A program made the translations under genes and the position numbers. The notes beneath the pieces are model-generated. The model saw only the letters and a program-made list of their open reading frames with translations, ran no database searches and was not told the DNA's origin. Source: Acetobacterium bakii (lineage in GTDB: Bacteria; Bacillota; Clostridia; Eubacteriales; Eubacteriaceae). Taken from it: 64,000 nt of DNA. Below are positions 24,799-33,814 of this stretch, in pieces; position 1 is the first letter of the stretch; every line of letters begins with the position of its first letter. The stretch covers positions 156,283 through 220,282 of the forward strand of contig NZ_LGYO01000022.1 of the NCBI RefSeq assembly GCF_001263355.1, in the 5' to 3' direction.

Positions 24799-25332
24799 AT
24801 GATAACCGTTTTATCAGATGATACCAATCAAAACATCGGAAAAAGAGTGTATGAAGAGCTATGTGCACGAGAGGCAGAGGTGGAGTATATTGTCATAAAT
24901 GATGTTAATGTGGGACCCTGCTACAGCTGTGGAGGCTGCACCGATAAAACTTATGGAAAATGCATCCACCGGGATGATGGCGACTGGATTTTTGGCAGGT
25001 TGGTTCGATCGAATATCATGGTATGGGTAACCCCCGTCACCTGGGGATCCTATTCATTTAAAACTAAAAGAGTTCTTGATAAATGCGCGTTGATCGGGGA
25101 TCGGCATTATTACTTAAAAAACGGAGAACTGGTAAAAAAAATGGCTGATAATATCCATGGTTTCTATGGGATCGGTGTAAAGGATCATTGTAGCGATGAA
25201 GAAAAACAGGCATTTAAAAACCTGGTTGCAGAAAATATCAATATAATGAGCGTTGATGGAAATGCTTATGTGCTGGACAATGACGTCAGTGAAGAATGCA
25301 TCCTGAAAATTGTGGAGGAAATAAGCAGATGA
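24799..25332 (+). CDS. Flavodoxin-like NAD(P)H-dependent reductase with Cys motif
   Basis: This 177-residue protein has the NADPH-dependent FMN reductase/flavodoxin fold. CYSCGGCTDKTYGKC (near residues 41-55) is the cysteine cluster typical of the iron-sulfur flavoprotein-like branch, and WVTPVTWGSYSFKTKRVLDK is the FMN-proximal segment. It lies 14 nt after the MarR gene and overlaps the next reductase by 4 nt. It probably transfers electrons to a small molecule sensed by the regulator; the substrate is unknown. Confidence 0.8.
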   Translation: MITVLSDDTNQNIGKRVYEELCAREAEVEYIVINDVNVGPCYSCGGCTDKTYGKCIHRDDGDWIFGRLVRSNIMVWVTPVTWGSYSFKTKRVLDKCALIGDRHYYLKNGELVKKMADNIHGFYGIGVKDHCSDEEKQAFKNLVAENINIMSVDGNAYVLDNDVSEECILKIVEEISR

Positions 25333-25997
25333 AGAAAGCAGTAATTATCAACTTAAGTCCCCAAAAAATAGGAACGAGTGCGATGCTGGGGAAATTATGT
25401 CTGGATTTTTTAAATAAAAAAGGTCTTCAGAGGGAGATGATTCATTTATATCCTCATCTAAAAGATTTGACTCCGGTACTCAAGGCCATCGATGGGGCCG
25501 ATACTGTTATTATGGTTGGTCCCTGCTATATCGACACCTATCCAGCAGATACAGTTTATTTTTTGGAAGAAATCATCAAAGATCAGACAATTCTCCATGA
25601 TCAAAGTCTCTATGGCATCATACAAGGGGGTATGCCCTATGTCCATACCCACGAATCTGGATTGAAAATGCTGGAATTGTTTGCCAAAGAGTGTAATATA
25701 AATTACAAAGGCGGTTTTGTCATCGGTTTAGGGGCCATGTTAGATGGACAGTCATTGGATAAATTACCTAATGGAAAAAAAGTTAACCGGTTTTTTAACG
25801 AATTTTTGAATCATGTTGCAAAGGGAGAAAATTCGAATGCGGCATTATATGGTAATGCCCAATTAAAATTGCCAGGGTTTGTCTATTGGGCTATGGCCAA
25901 GGGAATGAATAAAATGATTGATAAAGAATTAAAGGAAAAAGATATTGATGTGACCCTGCCCAGTCCATATTTAAAATCAGAGCAGCCAAATGAATGA
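25329..25997 (+). CDS. Flavodoxin-like NAD(P)H-dependent oxidoreductase
   Basis: This is a second flavodoxin-fold reductase of 222 residues. It opens with KKAVIINLSPQKIGTSAMLG, a phosphate-binding loop for FMN. The start at 25329 overlaps the upstream stop (ATGA) with GGAGG ten nt upstream; the frame extends to 25296 but without a ribosome binding site. The C-terminal half, including VYWAMAKGMNKMID, is not matched by any family I know. It likely works with the preceding protein in the MarR-controlled operon. Confidence 0.78.
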   Translation: MKKAVIINLSPQKIGTSAMLGKLCLDFLNKKGLQREMIHLYPHLKDLTPVLKAIDGADTVIMVGPCYIDTYPADTVYFLEEIIKDQTILHDQSLYGIIQGGMPYVHTHESGLKMLELFAKECNINYKGGFVIGLGAMLDGQSLDKLPNGKKVNRFFNEFLNHVAKGENSNAALYGNAQLKLPGFVYWAMAKGMNKMIDKELKEKDIDVTLPSPYLKSEQPNE

Positions 25998-26016
25998 ATG
26001 TACGAATAAAATTCGT

Positions 26017-26052
26017 GAAGCCTCATTAGATAACAATCTAATGAGGCTTCTT
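26017..26052 (+). terminator. Terminator of the MarR operon
   Basis: GAAGCCTCATTAGAT and its perfect complement form a 15-bp stem with an AACA loop, followed by a short T-run. The U-tract is weak. Confidence 0.75.
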
Positions 26053-26198
26053 TGACCATTTTAAGAGAGTGCGAATACAGAAATAGAGTTAAAGTCTATG
26101 ATTATTTTAGAAATATAAAATATAGCGATGTTCAATCAACGATTTGATAGTATTACGATTATTTTGGGTATAATAACAAAAAGTGAAATAGGGTGTTT

Positions 26199-26324
26199 AT
26201 GAAAAGTTTACTATGTAATCATCAAAGTACCTTTAGGCTACTAGTCAGCTGCGCGGATTACCATCCCGAGACTTCCGGTTCACAAACAGTGATGGATGTA
26301 AGAAGATGTATTAAATGTTATTAA
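26199..26324 (+). CDS. Small zinc-finger-like protein (41 aa), tentative
   Basis: A 41-residue frame runs from the ATG at 26199 with CNHQ near the start and RRCIKCY at the end. The CxxH...CxxC spacing suggests a small zinc-binding protein. The ribosome binding site is weak (AGGGTG) and TATAAT at 26169-26174 could be its -10 box. It lies in an otherwise non-coding 400-nt gap (26051-26450). It may equally be the tail of a decayed gene. Confidence 0.35.
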   Translation: MKSLLCNHQSTFRLLVSCADYHPETSGSQTVMDVRRCIKCY

Positions 26325-26450
26325 CGTAAGCAAAGAGATTTTATATTACGAGTGGAAAAATACATCTTTCCTTAAAAAACTGGGTCAGACTATTTCAAGA
26401 CTTCCGGCACCATTGATGTAACCTGAAAATAAATACAAGAAAGGAGAGCC

Positions 26451-26717
26451 ATGAAAAAAGAAATTAAATTGTACACTTGGCCATTTTGCCCCTATTCCAA
26501 TGGGGCAAAAAAAATTCTCGACGAACTTGGCCTGGAATATACCGATGTCGATATATTTAAGAATGATGAGTTGCGATATCAATTGCAGGCAAAAACCCAT
26601 CACTATAGTATTCCCTTTGTTTTTATTGGCGGTACTTGTATCGGAGGATACAAAGAGCTTAAAGAGCTTGAAAAATGTGGAGAACTAAAAAAAATGGTAG
26701 AAGAAAAAGACGTCTAA
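26451..26717 (+). CDS. Glutaredoxin
   Basis: This 88-residue protein is a glutaredoxin. The redox motif CPYS sits in WPFCPYSNGAKK, the cis-proline in SIPFVFIGG, and the C-terminal GGYKELKEL is the glutathione-contact helix. It would reduce disulfides in the cytoplasm; whether the organism uses glutathione or another thiol is unknown. AAGGAGAG is the ribosome binding site. It is a single-gene transcript with its own terminator. Confidence 0.92.
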   Translation: MKKEIKLYTWPFCPYSNGAKKILDELGLEYTDVDIFKNDELRYQLQAKTHHYSIPFVFIGGTCIGGYKELKELEKCGELKKMVEEKDV

Positions 26718-26725
26718 AGTCAAAA

Positions 26726-26765
26726 ATGAGAATCTGCTATTGAGAGTAGCAGGTTCTCATTTGCT
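26726..26765 (+). terminator. Terminator after glutaredoxin
   Basis: ATGAGAATCTGCT and AGCAGGTTCTCAT form a stem with one mismatch and a short loop, followed by a T-rich stretch. Confidence 0.75.
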
Positions 26766-26842
26766 TTGTTGTCAAAAAATGTTAGAATGAAAATATAATT
26801 TCAATAAGTTTATATAATTGCAAAGGGAATGGGAGGTATAGG

Positions 26843-27631
26843 ATGAAAATATGCGGGATTCAAATGAAGGTGTTACTCAAACAAACAGAGCATAACTTTG
26901 CCAATGCTGAGAGTTGGATTCGAAAAGCCGCAGAGACCGGAGCCGATGTGGCCGTGCTTCCGGAAATGTGGAATGGTGGATTTCTTACCGTGGAATTGAA
27001 TGATCGGATAGCCGATGTGGAAGGACAACGAACTAAAGCTTTTCTGAGCAAGCTGGCAATGGAGCTGCACATCAACATTGTCGGTGGTTCCGTGGCTACC
27101 AAAAAGGGAACATCGTACTATAACACCAGCTATATTGCAAACAGACAGGGAAATATCATCGCCGAATACGACAAGGCCCATCTCTTTAGTTTTGGCGGAG
27201 AAGAAAAGCGCTACAGCCCCGGCCATCAGCTAGTGACCTTCGAGCTTGACTCTATCGCTTGCGGGGTCATTATCTGCTATGATCTAAGATTCCCGGAGTG
27301 GTCCAGAAAACAGGCCCTGGCGGGCGCTAAAATACTTTTCGTACCGGCTGAATGGCCAATGCCAAGGGTTTCCCATTGGCGGATTTTGAACCAGGCACGG
27401 GCCATTGAAAATCAGCTGTATATGGTAGCAGTCAATGGCTGCGGCGAAGCTATTTCCGATGCATACAACGCTGGAAATTCGATGATCATCGATCCCTGGG
27501 GGAATATATTGGCGGATGCCGGCGCACTTCCCCGGGAAATGCTGGTTTTCGGCGACATTGATCTTTCAGCGGTGGAAAAAGTAAGAAATCATATGACCGT
27601 TTTTCAGGATCGCAGAGATGATATTTACTGA
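26843..27631 (+). CDS. Carbon-nitrogen hydrolase (nitrilase superfamily)
   Basis: This 262-residue amidase has the nitrilase triad E41 (LPEMWNGG), K111 (EYDKAHLF) and C145 (VIICYDLRFPEW). The length and motifs fit the Nit2/YafV-type omega-amidase branch, which hydrolyses alpha-ketoglutaramate or alpha-ketosuccinamate, but small carbamoyl substrates cannot be excluded. GGGAGG precedes the ATG. The stop overlaps the convergent uridine phosphorylase stop by 7 nt, with no terminator between them. Confidence 0.88.
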   Translation: MKICGIQMKVLLKQTEHNFANAESWIRKAAETGADVAVLPEMWNGGFLTVELNDRIADVEGQRTKAFLSKLAMELHINIVGGSVATKKGTSYYNTSYIANRQGNIIAEYDKAHLFSFGGEEKRYSPGHQLVTFELDSIACGVIICYDLRFPEWSRKQALAGAKILFVPAEWPMPRVSHWRILNQARAIENQLYMVAVNGCGEAISDAYNAGNSMIIDPWGNILADAGALPREMLVFGDIDLSAVEKVRNHMTVFQDRRDDIY

Positions 27632-28398
27632 GCTTCTTTATCAATGCGGATGATTTGACGCATGCCTTCTACGGCGGTATCTAACAGGTGGGCGTTGGTG
27701 TCGCACATAGTGGGCGGGGTATTTTCAAGGTTTTCTTTTTCCCGGTTGCGAATGAGCAATAAAATTGAACCGCATCGTACCCGCCGAATGGCTGAGATAA
27801 TATAAAGGGCTGATGTTTCCATTTCCGAGGCCAGAGCGCCACCGGCCTTCCAGGCCTCCCATTTTTGTTTTAAAATAGCGGCATTGGGCATCTGGTCGGG
27901 TTCATGCTGGCCGTAAAAGGAATCCTTGGACTCCACAATACCCAGGTAGGATTGGTGACTAAGCTTGTGAGCGGCGTTGTTAAGGGCAGTCAATAATTCA
28001 AAATTTCCAACCGCGGGAAATTCAATGGGGATATATTCAGAGGTGGTACCCTCTTTTCGAATGGCCCCGGTGGCAATGATTAATGATCCGGGTTCAAGGG
28101 AACAATCGATTCCCCCACAGGTACCGACCCGAATAAAGGTGTGGGCACCGAGTTTGATGAGTTCTTCCAGGGCGATGGCCGCAGAGGGACCGCCAATGCC
28201 AGTTGAGGTGACACTGACCTTTACTCCGTCAAGATAGCCGGTATAGGTAGTGTATTCACGGTTTGAAGCAACGCGTTTGGCATGTTCCAATCTTTTGGCA
28301 ATTTCCGAAACTCGGCCGGGATCGCCAGGGAGTAAAACATAGTGTCCAATATCAGATTCCTGGCACTGGATGTGGTACATTTTTTCAGAGGTATTCAT
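27625..28398 (-). CDS. udp: Uridine phosphorylase (nucleoside phosphorylase family)
   Basis: This enzyme cleaves uridine with phosphate to uracil and ribose-1-phosphate. Visible motifs are LPGDPGRV (phosphate loop), STGIGGPSAAIALEEL, RVGTCGGI and SEMETSALYI (ribose site). The start at 28398 (MNTSEKMYHIQ) with AAAGAAG upstream gives 257 residues, the usual length; the frame is open to 28464 through a TTG without ribosome binding site. A role in pyrimidine salvage is expected. Related purine phosphorylases have a different C-terminal half. Confidence 0.87.
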   Translation of the reverse strand: MNTSEKMYHIQCQESDIGHYVLLPGDPGRVSEIAKRLEHAKRVASNREYTTYTGYLDGVKVSVTSTGIGGPSAAIALEELIKLGAHTFIRVGTCGGIDCSLEPGSLIIATGAIRKEGTTSEYIPIEFPAVGNFELLTALNNAAHKLSHQSYLGIVESKDSFYGQHEPDQMPNAAILKQKWEAWKAGGALASEMETSALYIISAIRRVRCGSILLLIRNREKENLENTPPTMCDTNAHLLDTAVEGMRQIIRIDKEAQ

Positions 28399-28570
28399 AT
28401 CAATCACTTCTTTTCGTAGATTTTTAATGGGTAATTGCGGGTTTAAATATTTTACTAACTGCAATCAGGATTATTAAAAACGGGTTGCCTTTTTCCTATT
28501 ATAAAGTGGGGATAAATAAATTGCAAGCAAGCTGCTCAGATTAACAGGCTGTTTGTTAAACTTTGCAAAA

Positions 28571-28618
28571 AAAAGCATGTTCCCCTTATAATTTAAATTA
28601 TAAGGGGAACATGCTTTT
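28571..28618. terminator. 48-bp perfect palindrome acting as terminator
   Basis: AAAAGCATGTTCCCCTTATA continues into a centre-symmetric 24-bp repeat (28571-28594 / 28595-28618) with no loop. It lies downstream of the minus-strand Old Yellow Enzyme gene and has T-runs on the minus-strand exit side. Confidence 0.8.
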
Positions 28619-28634
28619 ATTAATTTTAGCGAGA

Positions 28635-30581
28635 TTAAATATCTAACCCAGCATGATAGCCTTGGTAAACTGCTGTTGTTATGGTGGAGGGAGTGACACA
28701 GTCACCGATTTGAGCCACCCAGGGGGCGCAATCCAAAAGCTCTTCCGTCAGAGGACGTCTGGCTTTCTGGCCCACTGCACAAAGAATAGTAACGCCGGGC
28801 ACTAATTCCGAGGTGCCATTGGGATTTTCACAGACAAGTCCCTCATTGGTTACCGATAGGCCTTTATAGCCGGTGTGAACCGTTACGTTTTTTTCGAGTT
28901 CCTGTAATAAAAGAGGGCGCTGTCGAATATTTGCATCAACTGCCAGCTCATCCCGCATTTCTACGAGATGAACGGTCTTGCCTTCCTGGGCGAAATGAAT
29001 GGCCGCTTCACAGCCGGCAAGACCTCCGCCAAGTACCACAACAGAATCACCGACCTTGTCTTTTTCTAAATAGTAATCATTGACAACAATAACGTTGTCG
29101 CCATCGATTCCCGGCAGTGATGGTACAATTGCCTCAGATCCGATTGCGATGATTAAGGCATCAACTTTTTCGTTTTCTACATAGTCTTTTGTTACCGCTG
29201 TGTTTAAGCGAATATCTACGCCGGCATCCGCAGCCAGCTTGCCAAGGGTTTCACCCAGTTCATACATTTCGTATTTAAAGGGAATTGCCTGCTCGCCTTT
29301 GAGGATACCGCCCAGGCTGTCTGATTGTTCACATAAAATAACCTGATGACCGCGCTGCGCAGCGGTAATGGCGGCTTTTAATCCACCGGGACCGCCGCCG
29401 GCAACAAGTACTTTTTTAGGAGTGGCAGATAGGATAATCTCTGTGCCATTAAGCTCTCGGCCGATTAGCGGATTAACGGTGCAACGTCGTGTGCCCGTTA
29501 CGGCACGTTCTGCCATACAGGTAAAGCAGCGCAAACATTTGACAATATTGTCGTCCTGGTTAGTTATCACTTTTTTGGGAAGTTCGGGATCCGCTAAAAG
29601 GGCCCGGGCCATTTCCACAACATCTGCTTTTCCGCTGGCGATGATTTCTTCCATCATCGCGGGGTCATTTAAGCCGCCAAGGGTTGCTACCGGAACCTTG
29701 ACATGCTTCTTGATTTCAGCGGCCAAGTGTACATTACAACCATGGGGTACAAACATCGAAGGGTGAGTGATGCCGAAGCCGCGTTGATAGGTACCGGCAG
29801 AAACATGGAGCAGATCAATTTTATCTTCAACAAGTTTGGCGATTCTAACGCCTTCTTCCAGATCGTAACCACCTTCAAACAGCTCTGATCCACTGATTCG
29901 AAATTCAATCGGAAATCCTGGTCCTACCGCGCTGCGAACACTATCGATGACTTCCAGAGCAAGACGGGCGCGATTTTCCAGACATCCGCCGTACTCATCA
30001 GTTCTTTTATTAAAATATGGAGATAAAAACTGATTCAGCAACCAGCCGTGGCCGCCATGAATCATGATCATGCCATAGCCTGTTTTTTTGGCTAAACCGG
30101 CGCAGACCCCATAGGCTTTTACAATGTCAGCAATAGTTTCTTTGCTTAATTCCTGTACTTCCAAACCGTCGGGACGTACAGTGGCGCTTGGTCCGAACTG
30201 AGCTAACCCCTGTTTTTTATTTTTATCGGTGAGATAGGTGCCGCCGTATTGTCCTGAATGGGATAACTCCACACTTGCCACAGCACCATGACGGCTAATG
30301 GCATCGGCAGTATAGGTAAAGCCTGATAGAGATCCAGGGGTGGTGGTATCTAAATGATAAGCGTGGGAACCATCGGTTTCGGGGTGAACCATACATTCGC
30401 TAACGGTTACAGCGGCTGCGCCACCCTTTGCCCGCAGTTCATAAAATGCGGTTGAAGCCGGTCCGATGCAACAATCGGCGGTGATGTCGGTACCGCCCAC
30501 TGGTGCTGAAAACATACGATTTTTAAAATTGACATTACCAATTTTAATCGGTTTACATAAATTCGGATACTTTCTTTCCAT
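28635..30581 (-). CDS. Old Yellow Enzyme-type FAD/FMN/Fe-S oxidoreductase
   Basis: This 648-residue protein resembles 2,4-dienoyl-CoA/2-enoate reductases. The N-terminal TIM barrel (FMN) carries HGGHGWLLNQFLSP; CLRCFTCM plus a later CTVNP binds an Fe-S cluster; and the C-terminal half has two dinucleotide sites (VAGGGPGGLKAA and VLGGGLAGCEAA). ATG 30581 with AAAGGAG upstream is preferred over the 30635 frame start. Under a PadR operator, it may reduce the double bond of phenylacrylates or similar enoates; that substrate is inference. Confidence 0.85.
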   Translation of the reverse strand: MERKYPNLCKPIKIGNVNFKNRMFSAPVGGTDITADCCIGPASTAFYELRAKGGAAAVTVSECMVHPETDGSHAYHLDTTTPGSLSGFTYTADAISRHGAVASVELSHSGQYGGTYLTDKNKKQGLAQFGPSATVRPDGLEVQELSKETIADIVKAYGVCAGLAKKTGYGMIMIHGGHGWLLNQFLSPYFNKRTDEYGGCLENRARLALEVIDSVRSAVGPGFPIEFRISGSELFEGGYDLEEGVRIAKLVEDKIDLLHVSAGTYQRGFGITHPSMFVPHGCNVHLAAEIKKHVKVPVATLGGLNDPAMMEEIIASGKADVVEMARALLADPELPKKVITNQDDNIVKCLRCFTCMAERAVTGTRRCTVNPLIGRELNGTEIILSATPKKVLVAGGGPGGLKAAITAAQRGHQVILCEQSDSLGGILKGEQAIPFKYEMYELGETLGKLAADAGVDIRLNTAVTKDYVENEKVDALIIAIGSEAIVPSLPGIDGDNVIVVNDYYLEKDKVGDSVVVLGGGLAGCEAAIHFAQEGKTVHLVEMRDELAVDANIRQRPLLLQELEKNVTVHTGYKGLSVTNEGLVCENPNGTSELVPGVTILCAVGQKARRPLTEELLDCAPWVAQIGDCVTPSTITTAVYQGYHAGLDI

Positions 30582-30642
30582 CTTTTTAACTCCTTTAATA
30601 TTCATATTAACGTGCTGCTTCGTTAAGGCCATCATAACACTT

Positions 30643-30680
30643 ACAACCCAAACATGTCAATAGATACATGTTTGGGTTGT
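30643..30680. promoter_or_regulatory. PadR operator in divergent promoter region
   Basis: ACAACCCAAACATGT (30643-30657) and its complement (30666-30680) flank eight bases, giving ATGT-N8-ACAT at the core, the motif described for PadR-family operators. On the minus strand the repeat overlaps TTGACA (30655-30660) of the reductase promoter, with TATGAT 18 bp further on. TATAAT (30705-30710) serves the padR gene. Both divergent genes are thus likely repressed. Confidence 0.8.
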
Positions 30681-30743
30681 TTGTTTTTTATGATATCTTT
30701 ATGTTATAATATTTTTAATTTCAACTAAAAGGAAGGGATTACG

Positions 30744-31274
30744 ATGCGAATTTTAAAACATGTCATTTTAGGACTTCTTAATCGCTCATCCATGAGTGGT
30801 TACGATATTACAAACGAATTTCACACCACGGTTTCTGAATTTTGGACAGCTAGCCACAGCCAAATATATCCTGAACTGAAAAAATTAACAGAAGAGGGAT
30901 TGGTCACCTATGAGATTCAAATTACCGGTGAAGTTTTAGAAAAAAAAGTGTATTCCATTACCCCAAAAGGGAAACAGCAATTTATCAACTGGTTAAAAAT
31001 CGATGTGCCCATGGAACCTACCCCCAAGAGCGTATTTCGGCTTAAAATATTTTTTTCGGATCAACTGAGTCCCGAGCGCCGAAAATATCTGCTTAACAGT
31101 CAAATACTTCAGCACCGGCAGCGTCTGGAGCATTTAAAAGCAAATCATCAAAAATTTAAGAACCCACCAAAAATGAATTCCCCAGAGCTGGGGGACTACC
31201 TAGTTTTGGAGGGGGCGATTATGCGTGAGGAAATGACCCTGAAATGGTTGGAAAAATGTTTGGATTATACCTAA
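30744..31274 (+). CDS. PadR-family transcriptional regulator
   Basis: This 176-residue regulator has the PadR N-terminal winged helix (ILKHVILGLLNRSSMSGYDITNEF, then SHSQIYPELKKLTEEGLVTYE) and a longer C-terminal VirR-type helical domain for dimerisation. AAGGAAGGG precedes the ATG. It is divergent from the Old Yellow Enzyme gene with a classical PadR operator between, so it probably represses that gene and itself until an aromatic or related effector binds. Confidence 0.9.
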   Translation: MRILKHVILGLLNRSSMSGYDITNEFHTTVSEFWTASHSQIYPELKKLTEEGLVTYEIQITGEVLEKKVYSITPKGKQQFINWLKIDVPMEPTPKSVFRLKIFFSDQLSPERRKYLLNSQILQHRQRLEHLKANHQKFKNPPKMNSPELGDYLVLEGAIMREEMTLKWLEKCLDYT

Positions 31275-31299
31275 ATAAAAATATTACAGAGGAGCGAAA

Positions 31300-31338
31300 A
31301 TGAAAAAGAAAAAGAAAATAATTTCATTGTGGTCATGA
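31300..31338 (+). CDS. Possible 12-residue leader peptide upstream of pepD
   Basis: ATG 31300 has a strong GAGGAGCG ribosome binding site and encodes MKKKKKIISLWS, stopping at 31336-31338. The stop overlaps the probable pepD ATG at 31335 (ATGA), so translation may be coupled. pepD itself has no other good ribosome binding site. It may be a fortuitous frame. Confidence 0.4.
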   Translation: MKKKKKIISLWS

Positions 31339-32837
31339 TGATGAAAAAAGAAGAGCAATGCAATGGAAGCACTGTTCGTGATGGCGCCGAGGATCAGCAT
31401 TCTGTTTTAGAAGGGGTGCTTGCTGAGTTTTATGAGCTAGCCAACATACCAAGACAATCAAATCATGAAAAAGCGGTTAGTGACTACCTGGCGGACTGGG
31501 CGGAAAAAAATGGGTTTGATTATGTTCAGGACCAGGAAAATAACGTTATTATTGAGGTGCCGCCAACCCAAGGTTACGAAAAGGTGCCGCTTACAATCAT
31601 TCAGGGTCACATGGATATGGTTTGTATTGCAGACGATGGGGTTAAGTACGATCCCCTGACCGATCCCATTAAACTAATAAGAAATGAAAAAAACCTAACT
31701 GCCCAGGGCACCAGTTTGGGAGCTGATAATGGCATCGGCGTTGCCATAACCCTGTATATGATTCGTTCAAAGAACCTTTGTCACGGGCCGCTGCGAGCGA
31801 TTTTTACGGTAAACGAGGAGGATGGATTTACCGGCGCACTTAGGATCAGTGAAAAATATTTTCTTGATGCCGCTTATCTTGTTAACTGTGACAGTGAAGC
31901 ATTTGGCGAGCTTACGGAATCCTGTGCAGGTTCAAATCGCTATGACTTCTCAAAATCCTGTACCTGGGTTTCGCCAAAGGGTAATAAGGCCTATAAGCTT
32001 AGCCTTTCGGGACTCCGAGGGGGACATTCCGGCATGGAAATCGGACTTGGTCATGCCAATGCTATTAAAAACATGGGAATTGCCCTCAGCTATGCGTTCA
32101 GAAATGGTGTGCATATTGAGCTTGCGGTATTTGAGGGAGGTCAGGCTTTGAATGCAATTCCAGCGAACGCTAGAGCGACCGTGGTTATTGCAGCAGACCA
32201 TCAGAAAGCCTTTGAGGAACTGATGGTTGTGATTATGGAGCAGTTTGGAAAAACCTATCAAGGGATTGAGGAAAATTATGAATTTACCTGTGAGAAAACA
32301 ATGCTTCCGGACCAGGTGCTTTCAGAGGCAGATGCTGAAAGCTATTTAAATCTGATTGTCGGCATTCAGGATGGTGTCCACACAATCAGTCCGTTTGCGG
32401 ATGACCTTATCGAAAGTTCGGCAAACATTGGACTGGCAAAGCTGGGAGCGGAATCAATGAATCTTCATGTTATGGCAAGGAGCTCGGAAGACTTTCATCT
32501 ATTACAGTATACGCTTATGTATCAAAGCCTTGCTTTTATGTCCGGCTTTGATGTAGAGAATGCTTTACCAACCCCAGGCTGGGCGGTAGACTCTGATAAT
32601 CTGCTTAAGGACATGTATGCCCAGGCATACAAAGACTGCACCGGTAAGGACATTAAAATCATCGCAATACACGCCGGCCTTGAATGCGGCAGCTTTGCAA
32701 AGAAGAACCCGGATCTTAAAATGATATCCGTGGGTCCGGATCTCAGTGATATTCATACGCCTAAGGAAACGTTGTATTTAGATTCCATTGCTCCCTCAGT
32801 GGCAGTACTGGTAAAACTTTTTAAAGATATGAAATAA
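31335..32837 (+). CDS. pepD: Aminoacyl-histidine dipeptidase (Xaa-His, M20C)
   Basis: This is a zinc dipeptidase of the M20 family, about 500 residues. Metal and catalytic motifs are visible: IQGHMDMVC (His-x-Asp), GADNGIGVAI, NEEDGFTGA (catalytic Glu and metal Glu), NCDSE, and HAGLECG near the C-terminus. It hydrolyses Xaa-His dipeptides such as carnosine in the cytoplasm. The GTG at 31329 is an alternative start; I prefer ATG 31335, coupled to a short upstream frame. The N-terminus is about 20 residues longer than usual. Confidence 0.9.
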   Translation: MMMKKEEQCNGSTVRDGAEDQHSVLEGVLAEFYELANIPRQSNHEKAVSDYLADWAEKNGFDYVQDQENNVIIEVPPTQGYEKVPLTIIQGHMDMVCIADDGVKYDPLTDPIKLIRNEKNLTAQGTSLGADNGIGVAITLYMIRSKNLCHGPLRAIFTVNEEDGFTGALRISEKYFLDAAYLVNCDSEAFGELTESCAGSNRYDFSKSCTWVSPKGNKAYKLSLSGLRGGHSGMEIGLGHANAIKNMGIALSYAFRNGVHIELAVFEGGQALNAIPANARATVVIAADHQKAFEELMVVIMEQFGKTYQGIEENYEFTCEKTMLPDQVLSEADAESYLNLIVGIQDGVHTISPFADDLIESSANIGLAKLGAESMNLHVMARSSEDFHLLQYTLMYQSLAFMSGFDVENALPTPGWAVDSDNLLKDMYAQAYKDCTGKDIKIIAIHAGLECGSFAKKNPDLKMISVGPDLSDIHTPKETLYLDSIAPSVAVLVKLFKDMK

Positions 32838-32911
32838 AAACAGAGCAATAATATCACAAGGTATTATTAAAATTAAAGGATAATCCTAAAAATAAGCGGG
32901 GTTATTTCCGA

Positions 32912-33814
32912 TTAAACTTCTAATTGTCGGGGGTACGTAAAATCTTTTTCCATGGCCATGAAAGTATAGCCTTCAGCCTTGAGCGTTTCAATCACAGTCG
33001 AAAGTGCCGAACGGGTATCCGGTTTGGTTTCGGCATGGCACAATACCACGGAAATATCAAAATTCCGGCAACCCTTGATAATATTCTGTGCCACTATTTC
33101 CTTTGCCGGCGGCGTAGAGGAGCCATCACCGGAAGATACATTCCAGTCGGCGTAATTAAAGCCCATTTCAACAATGCCCCGGGCACAGGTTTCATTGGCA
33201 TTCATTGATCCTCCGGGGAATCTGAAAACATGGCTGGTTTCAGTGAGTCCGGTTACCTGCCGCTGGTATTCATCCAGGGCTTTCACATCGGCATAAAAGG
33301 CTTCAGGATTATTGTATAAATCATAATTGTGAGTGGATGAGTGATTGGCCAGAGTATGTCCTTCATTTACAATGCGGCGATACAGGGCTTTAGCTGTGTC
33401 ACCCTGATGCAAGGTAGTGAAAAAAGTTGCTTTAATATCATGTTTTTTTAGAATGTCCAGAACTTCTCCGGTATGCTCACTGGGACCATCGTCCAGGGTA
33501 AGAAATACTACCTTGATATCTTTTGTTTCGCCACTTCGGAGACGTATTTTAATGGTCTCCAATGGGTCCGTGGCAGAAACAGAAACCTCCGGTTCCAATG
33601 TCGGTTTCACATCTTCGGTAGCTGTAACCTGGGAGACCTCAACAACTTGGGTAGCGATTTCTGATGCCTTTTTTGGACCGTTTAATGCTGGAGTGACTTT
33701 AGTTATGAGCGTAGCCATTACCAACGGAATCATCAGAATAAGTGGCAGACTCATGAGGGTGAAGGCAACAAACCGGGGTAAAGATTTTATTTTCAATTTG
33801 GATTTTCGTTTCAT
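32912..33814 (-). CDS. Membrane-anchored polysaccharide deacetylase
   Basis: This 300-residue protein has an N-terminal membrane helix, a roughly 60-residue linker and a NodB-type catalytic domain. Motifs in order are TLDDGP (metal Asp), NHSSTH (metal histidines), RFPGGS, DWNVSSGDG and VVLCHAE. It should act outside the membrane on peptidoglycan or another N-acetyl glycan. It is a single-gene transcript. All catalytic residues appear intact. Confidence 0.9.
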   Translation of the reverse strand: MKRKSKLKIKSLPRFVAFTLMSLPLILMIPLVMATLITKVTPALNGPKKASEIATQVVEVSQVTATEDVKPTLEPEVSVSATDPLETIKIRLRSGETKDIKVVFLTLDDGPSEHTGEVLDILKKHDIKATFFTTLHQGDTAKALYRRIVNEGHTLANHSSTHNYDLYNNPEAFYADVKALDEYQRQVTGLTETSHVFRFPGGSMNANETCARGIVEMGFNYADWNVSSGDGSSTPPAKEIVAQNIIKGCRNFDISVVLCHAETKPDTRSALSTVIETLKAEGYTFMAMEKDFTYPRQLEV

